Assembly: GCA_001600175.1 (NCBI GenBank)
Contig: BCJC01000001.1
Coordinates: forward strand, 4,387,652 to 4,451,651
DNA from: Erythrobasidium yunnanense
Lineage: Eukaryota > Basidiomycota > Cystobasidiomycetes > Erythrobasidiales > Erythrobasidiaceae
Length of the DNA stretch: 64,000 nt
Direction of reading: 5' to 3'
Shown here: positions 32,948 through 46,500 of the stretch, in pieces
Layout of the letters: each line of letters begins with the position of its first letter
Position numbering within the stretch: position 1 is the first letter of the stretch
Position numbers and translations under genes: made by a program
Notes under the pieces: model-generated
Seen by the model: only the letters and a program-made list of their open reading frames with translations
Databases searched by the model: none
Told to the model about the DNA's origin: nothing

Positions 32948-34507
32948 ATGCCCGAGTCCTACGTCTGGATGACGGAGTCTGCTCCAAAGAGCCGTCCTCG
33001 AGCTCGTTTGGCAGCCCTTCTCGCAGCCATCGTCCTGCTATTGGTGCATATGCTTCGCGCCATGCAACTCTCCTTGTTCATATTAATGATGTATCCAGGT
33101 CGTCGTCCTGCTGCCGACAGCCGATACTTCTGGACTGGCCATCGACACTTCACACTGGGATCTAAGTGCTGTCACAGACAGGATACCTCATCCATTCAAA
33201 GCAGCTTGTAACGATGCATATGCAATGCCTGGATGTGAGTGCGATCTTGAATGCGGACTCAGAAGACAATGCTAACCCTTCTCGTCAGACATTTGGTACG
33301 GCAATCAACCTCAGGATGTGAGGTAGGGAACAATGTCAATGATCTGTCGAGTCATACTCTAATACTGTAGTGCACAGATGGGTCCCGTACGCCTCGCACA
33401 CCGACTTCCTCGTCAGCAGCAATGCGAGTGCCGAGCTGGATCCCGAAAAGAACCCTCAGACCCTTACAAACACGACCTTCCCAGACGAGGGTACAGCTCA
33501 CCATCGTCTAAGCAAGCTGTTCTCCACTACCTCTTCCCAAGAAAGCAGCAATGCGACACTGGAGTTCATGCGCAATAAGCACGTTGCGATCTTGGGCAGT
33601 TCACTAGACAGAGAAGCTGTTCGTATGTTCTGCGAAGGACATCAAGGGAGCAGTGGGATGCACCAGCAACACCATCGATTCATATGGTGTACCTTCCCAA
33701 GCTATAACTTCACGTTAAGCTACTGGCATCATTTCGGACTACATCAGTCGAGTTGGTTCATGGGTGATGATACGAAAGAAGCGGGTATCACTATTGAACA
33801 ACGTCTCAAGAAGGACTTCGTACCTCTGGCGCAAAAGCTTGGAGAACCAGATCTGCTCCTGTTCACTTCGGGTTTATGGGGTGAGTTGCCTGTCTTGATT
33901 GTGGCTGAAAAGTGTCTGATGTGACCCGCTTGATCTAGACCTGAAGTACCTTCATGCAAAGCACCTCCAATTAGATCCTTCAATCGGACCTCACATCCAC
34001 CAGCCTCTGGCACCGAGAGAACTGCTATGGCATCGTTCCCGCCTGGTGGACGTGATCAAGTGAGCTCCTCCGTCGGCCTCTTCTATCACACAGCTAACCT
34101 CGCTGTTCGCGAAAACAGGCTTCTGCAGCAGACCTTCCCTGAAGCCTACCTCATGTATCGCACAACGACATTTCCACGCAAAGACGATCGTAAAGAAGCA
34201 GGGGACGAAGAACCGATAGGTGTCTTTCAGCTAAACCAGAGCGCAAAAGCCCTCATGGCATACTTGAAGATACCCGTCTTTCATTGGGCGGACCTGGCGA
34301 GGGGGAACAACGAGAGGAAGGATGTGTATCATTACAAGACTGCTTGTGAGTCTTCTTTGCGTGATGCGTGAGGAGGTCCAGGGCTGTGCTGATGCTTTGC
34401 ATTGACGTCCAGCTCACCCTAATTGGCTTTATGGAGAAATGCTCCTATGGCACCTCCAGCAGATCTCAGACAAGAATGTAGATACCTCATGCTGGCTGAG
34501 CCGCTGA
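32948..34507 (+). CDS. PC-esterase/SGNH-type glycan O-acyltransferase or esterase (copy b)
   Basis: Seven exons (32948-33043, 33099-33234, 33289-33322, 33378-33880, 33939-34059, 34119-34345, 34413-34507) give 403 residues. A membrane anchor (LAALLAAIVLLLVVVLLPT) is built across the first intron. The nucleophile block reads HVAILGSSLDREAVRMFCEG: the catalytic Ser is kept but the usual Asp before it is Ser. The C-terminal Asp-x-x-His is seen in ERKDVYHYKTASHPN. A SGLWDLKYLHAKH segment corresponds to MWDLNVV in copy a. Several Asn-x-Ser/Thr sites suit a secretory-pathway protein. Its role is probably O-acylation or deacylation of a glycan, with possibly altered activity because of the Gly-Ser-Ser change. 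Confidence 0.68.
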
Positions 34508-34880
34508 AAGTCGGCCATCTCGCTATCCTATTCACGAGTCTCCCTGTTGTACAGCTATCTATGTTAAGAGATGGTTCAGGCAATCGTCCTTGTACAATGG
34601 TTGAATGTCGAGATTGTCGAAAGCTACTTCTGCAAGTGTAGATTATTCGGGTCCTGACTTTGTGTCGACTTCTTTGCTTTTGCCTATCAATCAAGAAGCG
34701 GGTACGGCTGCCTGGTACAGCATAGAACCAATACGCACGGACCTCCAACAGCGACCGCAAGGCCTACCCTTCACTGCGAAATCAGCCTGCTTGTTTCCCT
34801 GGCGGCGCGTCGAGAATCAACGAAGGACACTCCCGTCGAATTGTGGTCTTAAAAGCTAGGACAGCTTGCTCCCTACAATC
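34508..34880. other. intergenic before CDK1
   Basis: This 373-base spacer lies between two genes on the same strand. Small open frames on either strand have no recognisable content. Confidence 0.45.
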
Positions 34881-36311
<1,431 letters not shown>

Positions 36312-36540
36312 AGGATCTGACCTTCCTTCGCCGTCTCTTCCTTATCAGTACAAGCTGTTTTCTTGCGGTGCCTTGTCACACCGTTATTCCACTTTCCGTT
36401 AGTCGTTCGGCATCTGCTAGCTTTCCTGTATGCATACTTTATAGTCTTAGTATTTCGCACTCTGCAGCTGTAATACTACGAATCATGCTCAGCCGAAGCT
36501 CTTTGGCCTTGGATCGATACATCACGCAACAAGAACAACC

Positions 36541-38368
36541 ATGTCGACCTTCGAAGCACTCCTCCACAAGTCTGATGCACCTGCTATCCTGCTACCTCCT
36601 TCAAGCACTGGATCCAGCGGACTCCACACGATATCCTATACCGCGCTATCGGCCGCTGTCGATGACTTCAGAACCCTGCTCGCAGACCTTGGTTTCTTGG
36701 ATGTCCAGGATGCTGTCTCGATGTCGCTCATCAACAGCTACGAGTTCGTAGTCGCTTTCGTCGCGACCGGCTTGCATAGGTCTGTAGATCTGCTAGGCCC
36801 TTCTATCCGGCTTTTGACCATGTTGAGCTGACATATCCTTGGTGGATCGCAGATGCATCGCAGCACCTCTCAATCCAGCTTACAACGCCTCCGAAGTCTC
36901 CTTCTATCTGGACGACGTAAAGTCCAAGCTCCTCATCGTACACAAAGGCGCAATCAAGGACAACTCGCAAGCCGTACAAGCTGCGCGTAAACACAATATC
37001 AAGATTGCGGAGATTTGGTTTGATGCAAAGAAGGGCAAGGTCGGCTTGAGCCTTGAAGAAGCATCATCGGGAAAGCCAAAGTCGCAAGGCAGCAGGTCGC
37101 AAGGCAGTGACTTGCGTTCGCCTTCGCCTGAAGACGTTGCACTTCTGCTGCACACTTCGGGCACCACTGGAAGACCAAAAGCAGTCCCGCTCACGCACAA
37201 GAACCTGCTAAGGACGCACCGCAACATCATCAACACTTACAAGCTCACTCCTAATGATAGGAACTTCCTAGTTATGCCTTTATTCCATGTGCATGGTTTA
37301 CAAGCGGCTCTACTTGCGTCTTTGCTGGCAAGAAGCAGTATCGTACTGCCGCCCAAATTTTCAGCTGCCTCTTTCTGGAAGGAGTTCATTGCTTCGAAAT
37401 GCAATTGGTACACTGCAGTACCTACCATGCATCAAATACTTCTCAACTCACCGCTTCCGAGCCCCATTCCCAAACTGCGCTTCATCCGCTCTTGCTCTTC
37501 CTCCTTGTCGCCAACTACGTTCAATGACCTCGAGAAGACGTTTAAAGCGCCGGTACTCGAAGCATATGCAATGACAGAAGCTGCTCATCAGATGACGAGC
37601 TCGCCTCTTCCGCCCGCTAAGCGGAAGCCTGGCACAGTCGGCATTCCGCATGGAGTGCAAGTGCGGGTCATCGATGAGCAAGGAAACGATACTGCCGAAG
37701 GAGAGGTCGCCATCAAAGGAGATAACGTTACGAAGGGTTATTTAAACAATGTAAGTATCCCAGCCTTTGACCTGCTGTGAGCATGCGAACTGAAGTTCGT
37801 GTCTCACAGCCTAAAGCCAACCAAGAGTCTTTCACCAAGGACGGCTTCTTCCGTACCGGAGACCAAGGCAAATTCGACTCGGATGGCTACTTGATCTTGA
37901 CGGGCAGGCTGAAGGAGCTCATCAATAGAGGTAAGACATTGTGATTCCACGTCGTGAGTATGTCTGAGATGTTTGATTTGGTCTTAGGCGGTGAGAAGAT
38001 CTCGCCTCTCGAGGTAGACTCGGCTCTATTGGCTACGAAGGGTGTCGGTGAAGCTGTCTCGTTCGGTGTGCCGGACAAGATGTACGGAGAAGCTGTATGG
38101 GCGTCTGTCGTTCTCAAGTCTGGGCAGAAGATCACGGAGAAGGATATCATCGCAGACGTAGCAAAGCGCTTGACGAAAGTGAGCGATTCTTGAACAATGT
38201 CAACTAAAGCACGGCGGCTGACATCTTGATGCGCAGTTCAAGGTGCCTGTCAAGGTGTGGATAGTCGATGCCATCCCGAAAGGTGCAACAGGCAAGATCT
38301 CGCGTAAGAATGTAGCCGAGACGTTCATCAAGCGTGCTCAGCAGGAAAGCAGCAAGGCGAAATTGTAG
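36541..38368 (+). CDS. PCS60: peroxisomal AMP-forming acyl-CoA synthetase, Pcs60/oxalyl-CoA synthetase type
   Basis: Five exons (36541-36779, 36853-37750, 37810-37930, 37988-38178, 38237-38368) encode 526 residues. The AMP-binding loop [20 protein letters not shown], the MPLFHVHGL segment, [12 protein letters not shown], the Asp motif [27 protein letters not shown] and the catalytic Lys in [11 protein letters not shown] are all present. The C-terminal Ala-Lys-Leu is a type 1 peroxisomal targeting signal. The closest pattern I know is Pcs60/oxalate-CoA ligase, which activates oxalate in fungi and plants (AAE3). A related medium-chain or 4-coumarate-like ligase is the alternative. Confidence 0.85.
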
Positions 38369-39072
38369 GCGTTCCCCTGAGCCTGTAACATGCAGATACA
38401 TCTGTATTATGTGACGACCAGCTTGGCTATACGATATTCAGATAGTCTCTTCTTCCTGTATCAGACCGACTTCGAGTTCCGCGAATCGACCTTGAGTTTC
38501 TCGCATCAGTGTACCTTCCAAGCACCACCCTATTGGCCTATGTCGCTCACGCCTCAGCCTTCTTTCTTGTCAAAAGAGCAGTCAATGCTTCAACCTTGCC
38601 CAGCGGCCAGAGCACCTTCCCGCTGTCGCAAGCGATCTCTGCCATCGTGGACGACTAGCACGCGCAGTACGGCTGCAAGACGCTAACCTCATCGCCTTCT
38701 GCATCTCGTCGCTATATCATGTCTGGCAAGGAAGCTCTAAGCGGCTAAAGAGCTCACGGTCCGCCGTCCATCTCTGGGAAGCCCAAAGTTGCGACTTAAA
38801 GATGAATGAATCACAATGTATAGTCTCAGTGCAGGCGAAACGAAGAAGCAACTCAGGCACGTCACTTTGGGCACCTGCTCATCTGGCTCACGGAACGGTC
38901 AAGCCCGCTATGCTTTGGGCAGCCGCACCAATCATCTTCAGCCTGCTGGCCTTTGCTGAAAGGCGCAGAGAAACTCCGACTTGCGTCTGACTTGCTGCCT
39001 ATCCCAACTCCGTTGGCCCTTCTCTCTGTATTTAAGGCTGATCTTCCAGTACATCAAGAATAGTCTACTAAG
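38369..39072. other. intergenic, no gene seen
   Basis: About 700 bases between two rightward genes contain short open frames of poor coding quality. The longest (about 98 codons from 38390) has no recognisable motif. Confidence 0.45.
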
Positions 39073-41147
39073 ATGTTGCGAGGATGCGTATCACAAGCTC
39101 CTCGTCGGCTGGCCCACGCTAGCCTGCAAGCAAGATCTTCTCGAATCCTGATCAACAACTATGTTCATCAAGGAATGCGACCAATCAGCAGCACAGCTTC
39201 CCTTTATCGACAAGACACACGTACGACTGCCTTCAATGCGGTATGTCAACATTGCTTGCTCGGCAAAAGATGTATCAGCTAAGAGCCAGCTTCGTCTTTA
39301 GGCGTTAGCTATCCGGGGTTTCTGGGACAAGGAGATCTATGTACAAGACTTTATCGAGATCTTCAGGGATCTTCAGATCCTTTCGAAGCTGGGGAAAGGA
39401 CCTGACACGAAAAATGCCAATGAAGAAAGTAGGTCGCCCTTCCCTCCCTCAAAGAAGCACTGTTGAGACTTTCCATCTGTCTGACCTAGTGACGAGGAAA
39501 CTGAAATACGCCGAACGAGCTCTCTTTCCCTTACTTCCCGAGACGAACCCTGGAGATTGCAAAGTCAAGATGTCTATGGTCAAGGAGCTCATCCCGGAAG
39601 AGCAAGGTCGTGCCTGGACGGTATTTGTCGAGCACATCAAGACAGGGAAGATTGCGAAATTACAAGCTTTGGACGAAGAATGGAAGGCGGCTCTGAGCTT
39701 CTGCCGGATCTACGAGTGAGATAAATCGAGACACGTTACGATTGCAAGTCTTCTGATAATTCTACTTCCTCTGATAGTATTGGACCGAAGAAGGCATGGC
39801 CTATGGTACGGAAAGGCTGTCGGACATTCGCAGATCTGGAACAGTCTGGCTTGCTCACGAAAGCTCAGAAGCTTGGTCTGAAATACTTGAATGTGCGTAC
39901 ATCTCCTGTGACGATGTTATATGTGGATCGTTAAGTATCTCTATCCTACAAAGGATACCGAGAAGCTCATCCCGCGGAAGTCAGTAGAGACCGTCTCTCT
40001 GCCCTGCATCATCTGACACACTACCTTCTCAGGGAGTCCGAGGCCTTCCGGGATGCTTTCAATAAGGCACTGACGGAGACAGACGGTTCTACACCACTAC
40101 AAGGCGAGCTTCTGGGTTCTTTCGCTCGAGGAGCTGCCTGGTCTTCCGATGTCGACTATATCGTACATAGCGAGAAGTACTTCGAAGTGAGCGACAGACA
40201 TCTCCTTATCTGCCTATCTCATGCTGATCATTGCTTGACATCACAGAAAGACGCAGAGATTGGCAAAGCCATTCTGGTGGACATTACGGACCGCTTGATA
40301 GCCAAAGGCTTGCTCATTCCTGAGCAGCTCAAATTTGGATCGGAGAAGGTACCGTACTCATCTTGGTTGAGGATACAAGGGACACAAGCTGAGATTTCGC
40401 TCGTAGTGGCAAGGATACGGCAAACTACCTGGCTCAAACACAGCGCGAAGAGTAAGCGCGATGTCCTGTATGCGAGTCCCCTCTCCTAAAGCTTCATTGA
40501 AGGTGGACATTCGCATCATGCCAATGGCGCATTATCCGTCAGGACGCAATTGTTCAAGCGAGATCGGCATATCTGTCGCTGATCTCATTTTCTCTTCCTT
40601 CTCAGATATATGAAGCTCAGATCATGTAAGACGAGGGTCTGATCGGACAACATGCCTTGCTGATATTGACTTGTAGGCGGTGATACGGAGTTCCTGAAAG
40701 CTATTCAGGATATTGCGAAAGCTCAGTAAGTCTGTGCATTAGTAAGACAGAGGTGCACTAATGAGCGAGCTCTGACAGGGGTTTACTGCTGAATGAATAC
40801 GGTCTGGGCAAGCGCCTCAAGGGCGAAGAGCGGGGTATGCAGCCGGGTTGTATGTTCTCCAGTTCTCTCTGACCTAATGTGCGTCTCGATACTGACTCGT
40901 CCTGTTACGAACAGCCGACACGTACCATCCTGACCACATGATCTACGTTAAGACGGAAGAAGAGATCTTCAAACGCCTCAGCATACCTTATGTACGTTTA
41001 TGCATTCCTATATAGTCTTTGGCAGGTGCAAGAAAGCTGATAATGCATTATATCATACAGATCCCGCCTGAAGACCGTAACTACAAGTCGGGAAGGATTA
41101 TTAAGAAGCATTTCAAGGACATCTGGCGAGAGCCGATGGAAGATTAG
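39073..41147 (+). CDS. family X DNA polymerase (Pol beta/IV-like) with a probable mitochondrial presequence
   Basis: Thirteen exons rejoin in frame from 39073 to 41147 (455 residues). The main ones are 39073-39240, 39302-39428, 39490-39715, 39778-39892, 40033-40186 and 40247-40451; several others are 20-90 bases. The core shows DIGPKKAWPMVRKGCRTFAD (hairpin motif), GSFARGAAWSSDVDYIV with two catalytic Asp, VDIRIMP with the third, GLLLNEYGL and SIPYIPPEDRNY, all PolX hallmarks. The first about 50 residues are rich in Arg, Ser, Ala and Leu with no acidic residue (MLRGCVSQAPRRLAHASLQA onward), as in mitochondrial leaders, and there is no BRCT domain. It should act in gap filling during base excision or end repair, perhaps in mitochondria. 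Localisation is inferred only. Confidence 0.82.
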
Positions 41148-41782
41148 ATCCACTGCTCTGCGTATCAATCGTGTGAACGAACAGACTTCATCGTTCATTA
41201 TCATCATAGGTCGAAAACAGATAACTTGGATCTTTCGTTGTCCCCTACTCAGCCTTATCAGTGTATGTTAGCCTCGCTTTTGTGTACAAAGTCCTCTTGC
41301 AACAGTCTTCGAGCTCAGTTATTCTCTCTGAAGCAAAGATATGGTGTGAAGGGCTTGCATTGCGCTCGTATTCTAGCTCTATATTCTATGCACGATTGCC
41401 TGTAAAAGCTAGTGTTCTAGGCTTAATGCTGGAGATACATGGTTATTCTATGACTTTGTCTGTGATTATATCAAGAAGCACTCTGTGCTGCCTATGTTGC
41501 CTTCGCCAGCTGGTCTAGCTCTGATAGACTCCGCTTTCTAAGTCTCTCCAGCTTGACCTACTCGGTAGGTATTTGCATATGTGGTAGAGACAGAAAAGGC
41601 TTGCTGGCGGACTTGTTGACTGACTAGCAGTACTGTCTCGGCAGGCTCGAAGTTTCGAAAAGACTCCAGATCTTGAGTCCGAAGACTAAATTTCGAAGCC
41701 GGAAAGTGTCTTGCATAGAAGCATCGCACTGCGATTTCTTCTTCTTTGTATCGTGATATGCTCGATTAAAAGCGAGTTCGAT
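41148..41782. other. intergenic, convergent 3' ends
   Basis: This 635-base AT-richer stretch lies between the convergent PolX gene and the Kex2-type secreted protein gene. No gene or repeat is evident. Confidence 0.5.
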
Positions 41783-42539
41783 TTAGGTAGATGATGCAGT
41801 GGCCCAGACTCCAGTAGTAGGCTGAGCCATAGCAGCGATGTATGATTCGTAGATAGCTTGCTGATCAACAGTAGGTGCACTCGACTCGGGAACAGGCACA
41901 GCCTGTACTGCGGCGACTACGAAAGCAGTAGGCGCGACATTTAGCTCAGTTGTTGAGGAAGATGGAAGGATAGTTGAGGGTGCATCGCCCATCGCGGCGA
42001 TGTAGGAGGCGTAGATCGCGCCGGCGTCGACTACGGCGGCGGGAGTCTCGAGGGAATCAGAAGAAGGGGCGGAGGCGACGACTGCTGCGTTGTTCTGAGG
42101 GAGGATGGGAATGCTGAGGAAGGATGACATGTCAGATGCTGTTGTGTGACTAGGGCGGAAAGCGGCAGACTTACGATGCAACGACATTGTTTGCGACAAT
42201 CTGAGCGATCCCTTCTATGAATGATCGCTTGATAGGCTGGGCAGTCCGTACAGCGGCGTTCGACGTAGCAGTCGTAGTAACAGATCTCTTGATCTCGTTT
42301 CTCTTCCGCTTGCCCATATCGACGACAGCAGTAGCGGATGAAGAAGAAGGGCTAACTTGAACGACTTCAGGCATGATGGGATGTTGAGCAGCGTAGTGTG
42401 CAGCTCTTTTGGCAGCTCTTGCGCGAGCACCTAGAGAGCCGAGTGCTCCGCGGACTGGAAGAGCTTGTGCGGTTGGAAGAGTGAGGACGGCCATTGAGGC
42501 GAGGGTGGAGATGATTTGGAAGATGGCTGCGGATCGCAT
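41783..42539 (-). CDS. secreted precursor with dibasic sites and internal repeats
   Basis: Two exons (42175-42539, 41783-42149) give 243 residues. The signal peptide is IISTLASMAVLTLPTAQA. The mature part contains several Lys-Arg pairs (GKRKRNEIKRS, QPIKRSF) typical of Kex2 processing. Two copies of a short repeat follow: AIYASYIAAMG and, about 60 residues later, AIYESYIAAMA, each preceded by a Val-Asp pair. There are no cysteines or catalytic motifs. It resembles Kex2-processed repeat proteins of fungi (surface-active peptides, pheromone-like or cyclic-peptide precursors), but no family is recognised and the product is unknown. The strong promoter side faces a 1-kb spacer. Confidence 0.6.
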
Positions 42540-43548
42540 GGTTGATGATGTTATAGTCTGAGATGGTGGTGAAGTACGAGAGAGAGTATCTGAGTCTAGC
42601 TCGGTAGATGTGAGGTGATGAGAGAAGAGAAGGGAGAAAGGGAGCACAGGACAGTCTTTATACTCACTCATGTTTCAAGTAGCATAGAAGGCTTTCAGTA
42701 CAAGTGTTAGCCATGGCCATCATCCCAGCTGAGAGAGTTGCCCTTGTCTGGCAATCTGGCAATTGGGAGGTGGCTTGTTGCGGTTGACTTCCTGCCAGGC
42801 TGCCAGAAGAGGGAGAAGTGTCGCTGGTTGGAAGACTGGTGGATGGCTATCAGCTAGACGCCCAGCCAGGCCAGTAGTCGTATGGCCATGTCTCAGATTC
42901 CCTTTGCGAGCAAGACCATGCCGGTCGCAAGATGAGCCAGGCGGGATCCATTGGCGGGCTGGCAGAAGAGACAAGATGGAGGCTAGAAGGATGAGATGGC
43001 AGCAGCACACGGAGCTGAGGTTGGTGTGAGGTATAGGCAGGAAGAGCGGCCGGCGCACACCCCAGCGGTCGCAACGAGAGAGTCGAAGGATGGACGAAGA
43101 GGGAGGCAGAGGAATGAAAGCCCGCCAAGTTAGCCAGACAGATAAGAGCGAGCTGTGCCATCAAAGAGAAGAGGAGAAATCGGTACGGCGTCGTTTGACT
43201 GGTCGTCCTTCAGCATCGTCGAGGCCTTCGCGGTGCCGGCCTGGTCTGGCGGGAGCAGGGTGCGTGTAGCATAGATTTTGACGGCGACTACAATGCTACA
43301 TGACCATTACTGTCATCACAAAGGTATACATGCTGTCTCTTTACGCTGCAGATTCTTTCGATGTTCCTGGGTTGTTCCTGGCTGGTCTGGCCTGGTTCCT
43401 GAGGGTCATGACGAGAGTGAGACATTGGTACAAGGGATGCTGGGTGGGGAGGGTGAGTAATGAAACATTTCACAGAAAGAAATGATGATATGAAATCTGA
43501 ATCGTTTGATTTCAGCTCTCTTTCTCCTACCATCCATCCAAACCAAGA
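42540..43548. other. 1-kb divergent intergenic region
   Basis: This region separates two divergent genes. GCCAGGCTGCCAG-like and GCCAGGC words recur around 42780-42990, and both strands carry open frames of about 100 codons whose content looks like chance. No RNA gene is recognised. Confidence 0.4.
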
Positions 43549-46500
43549 ATGGCCAACAACGAGGATAACGACGAGCTGCAGCCAGAGCAAGACACTCAGA
43601 ACAGATCAGCAGTAGATCTCACTGCAGAACAACGCAAGAGTGTCATGCATAAAGTGGAAAACCTCATACAAGACCTTCAGAACAGGGTGTGCTGCAAACT
43701 CTCGTTAGAGACGCGTCATCACGGTCACTGATTGCATTGTATCACTCTCAAAGTCCTACACCATCGATACACTCAACTCCGAAACTCTCAAAAAGCTCGT
43801 CGGCAAACAACTGCCCGCCAGCTATGCTCAAGTAGAAACAAGCGAATCGAAAAACGCGTTGATACTAGCAAAGAACCTCGTCAATGCGATATGTCGTGCT
43901 CTGAAATCCTGCTACGTCGTCGCGTACCCTCCGTCAACAACGCCAAACTGGGTGCACGATCCTAAATGGGCTAGACATGCAGAAGCTCTCGAAGCAGTCT
44001 TGCATCACGTAGCAGGTGGATTCCATGTGAGCACGACACAGCGCTTTCTCTTCGCGTCATCGGTCATAAGAGTACTAACGCAAGTCATCCTTTCTTTCCG
44101 CTAGACCCTCCTCGAAGGCTTCGATAGACATGATAGACCTTCTCCGTCGATCGTTGAGAACATCAAAGGTAAGAAGCAGTACGACATCGATCTACCGTGC
44201 AGCACACTGCTGACTCGCTTGTTTTACACTGGACTTTCGACACGCTATCAGTGTGCAAAGTAGGACTAGCCACGCATATTCTGCCACTGTGCATGGAGAT
44301 TGCATCCTCTGAAGATCATGCCAAGTTGAGTGCCCGAACACGAAGAGAGGTGCGTCATCTTTGCAGATCACGAAACGATAGTCTACGACCAACATGATAC
44401 TGATTGATGGGGGAATATCTGTAGTTCCTTGACATCGTCTACGTAGCTGTAGAAGGAGTGGATGGAAGAAGAGCTAGAAAGACATTTCGAGGAGACCAGA
44501 AGAACGAAGCTTGTATGGCCATGCTTCTCGGCAAAACAAAAGGTGTGCAAACCGCCTTCCTGATCAGCTCTCTCAACATCATGATCTGTTCTGTTCGATG
44601 CTGATTAATATGCTCCTCCCTCTTTCAACTGTTCCCGGCGTTTTGGGTGTCCTAGACCGACATTTGGTACGCACATTTGCACACTTCCTTAAAAAGAGTG
44701 TACCTCAGGCTGACAATGTCTCTCCTTCTTCTCAGCTTGATGCGGCATTCAAGCTACTGTGCTGTGTCTTCTATACTGCCGACACACCTTTAACACCGTC
44801 CACGGCAGGAGAAAAGGCTACAGAGACACAATCGACCCAGAAGATAGACTCGAAGAAGAAGACGAAGGGAGCAGCCACGGCTTCCACTTCCAAACCCGCC
44901 AAAGGAAAAGGCAAAGGCGCCAAAACGGCAGATCAGGATACTGGACCCGAGACGCAAGAAGCGCGCAACGAAAGACTTGGAACACTGTTCTTTGGCCGAA
45001 ATCCACAGATGAACACATTCACGCCTGATCTCAGTAAGAGATTGGTCAAGGAATACACTACGGCAGATGGGAAAGCTATAGCCAAGAGTACGACCAAGAG
45101 GGTGAGTCGTGCCCTTGACCTCGATCAGCTTTCGTTCCTGTTCGCGTCGGATATTGACCCTCCTTCTCGTGCTTGATTTCTCGACATTTGCTGTACAGGT
45201 CGAATTCAGCAACAAGATGATCGATGCCATCGTAGAAAGCGATATGTCAAAACCACAGACACTCATTGTCAAATCTCTTGAGATACCGCAACACGCTTCG
45301 AAATTTAGCAGGTCAAGACTTTGCGTATCATCGAAGGAAGATCAAGCAGCGGTCAAAGCAGGCGACACTCGCAAAGAGCTTGAGTATGCGCTGTTTATCA
45401 ACGAAAGGTCCATTACTACTTGGCTCGACACGAAACTCAACCCAGAGGTGGGTGTGTCTTATAAATTACCTGTCGTTCCTCCTCTTTTGTGTTTGGCATC
45501 TCTCGGCTTCTGTGTAGCCACGGCTTGAGGATGAGTGCTGATGATGGTGCGTTTTTGTGATTCTCCGCCCTTGTACAGGATGAAGAGATAGAGACCGGAA
45601 TATGGGAGCTCGAATTAGATCAAGTACAAAGCATCGATTATGAGAGTGCCGGAAAAGGTTCGTCATCCTGAAAAGAGTTGTCTTCTTGTCTACGTGATAC
45701 AGAGATGCAGGCTGAAACCATCGCTCGCGGATATTCAGACACTACCCTCGTGACTTTCAAGTCTATAACTCCTTCGGACTTCTACAACGTTCCTTTGCTT
45801 GGAGACGAGCCTTCTGGGAACGGTCTGCACACTATCACGGTACAAGTGACGGCCAATTCTATCCAGAAGATGAAAGAGGCTCTATCGATGCGTTACCTAG
45901 TGAGTGTCCAATCTCGTCTGTGCAATCTAGTCAAAGTATGCTCATCAAGCTTTCTGAAACCCGAAGCCCGTCTTGCAAGATCGATCATGTCTCAAGCCCG
46001 GATCCTCCATCTCCAGACCAGCATCTCGTATAGCCAAGGTAGCTGCAAACGAGCAGATCAAGCCTCCCAAATCTTCACAGCCGCAAGATATCGCTGGTCC
46101 TGACCTTACACCTCCGATGGAAGATGGATCAGATGCACTCAAGGCGCGAGCTGATAATCTCGAGGCGATCATCGTGAATCAGCCCGATACGAGTGGAGAG
46201 TCCATCAGAGCGGAATCAATGCGAGCTTCGAAACGACCTTCCCGAGAAGTAGCTGCAGCTCAGGAGCAGGTCGAAATAGCTGTCGTTACCACTACCGCAA
46301 CCATCGAGCAGAAAGGCGATGACAAAAGAGTCGAGAAGATGGCAGCTGTCAGTGTAGTCAAGGCAACATCAGTGATAGAAGATAAAGGCTTCGATGCATT
46401 TGACTCCGAGCTGAGCGATCTGGAGGAGGAGAAAGAGAAGGAGCAGCGTGCTAAAAACCCGGCGAAAGATGCTCCTCAACTAGCTGCAGACAAGAAGAGA

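Noticed and set aside
42850-43164. A 104-codon minus-strand frame in the 1-kb spacer beginning with a hydrophobic stretch
   Set aside because: An opposite-strand frame overlaps it, codon quality is poor, and no conserved block is visible.
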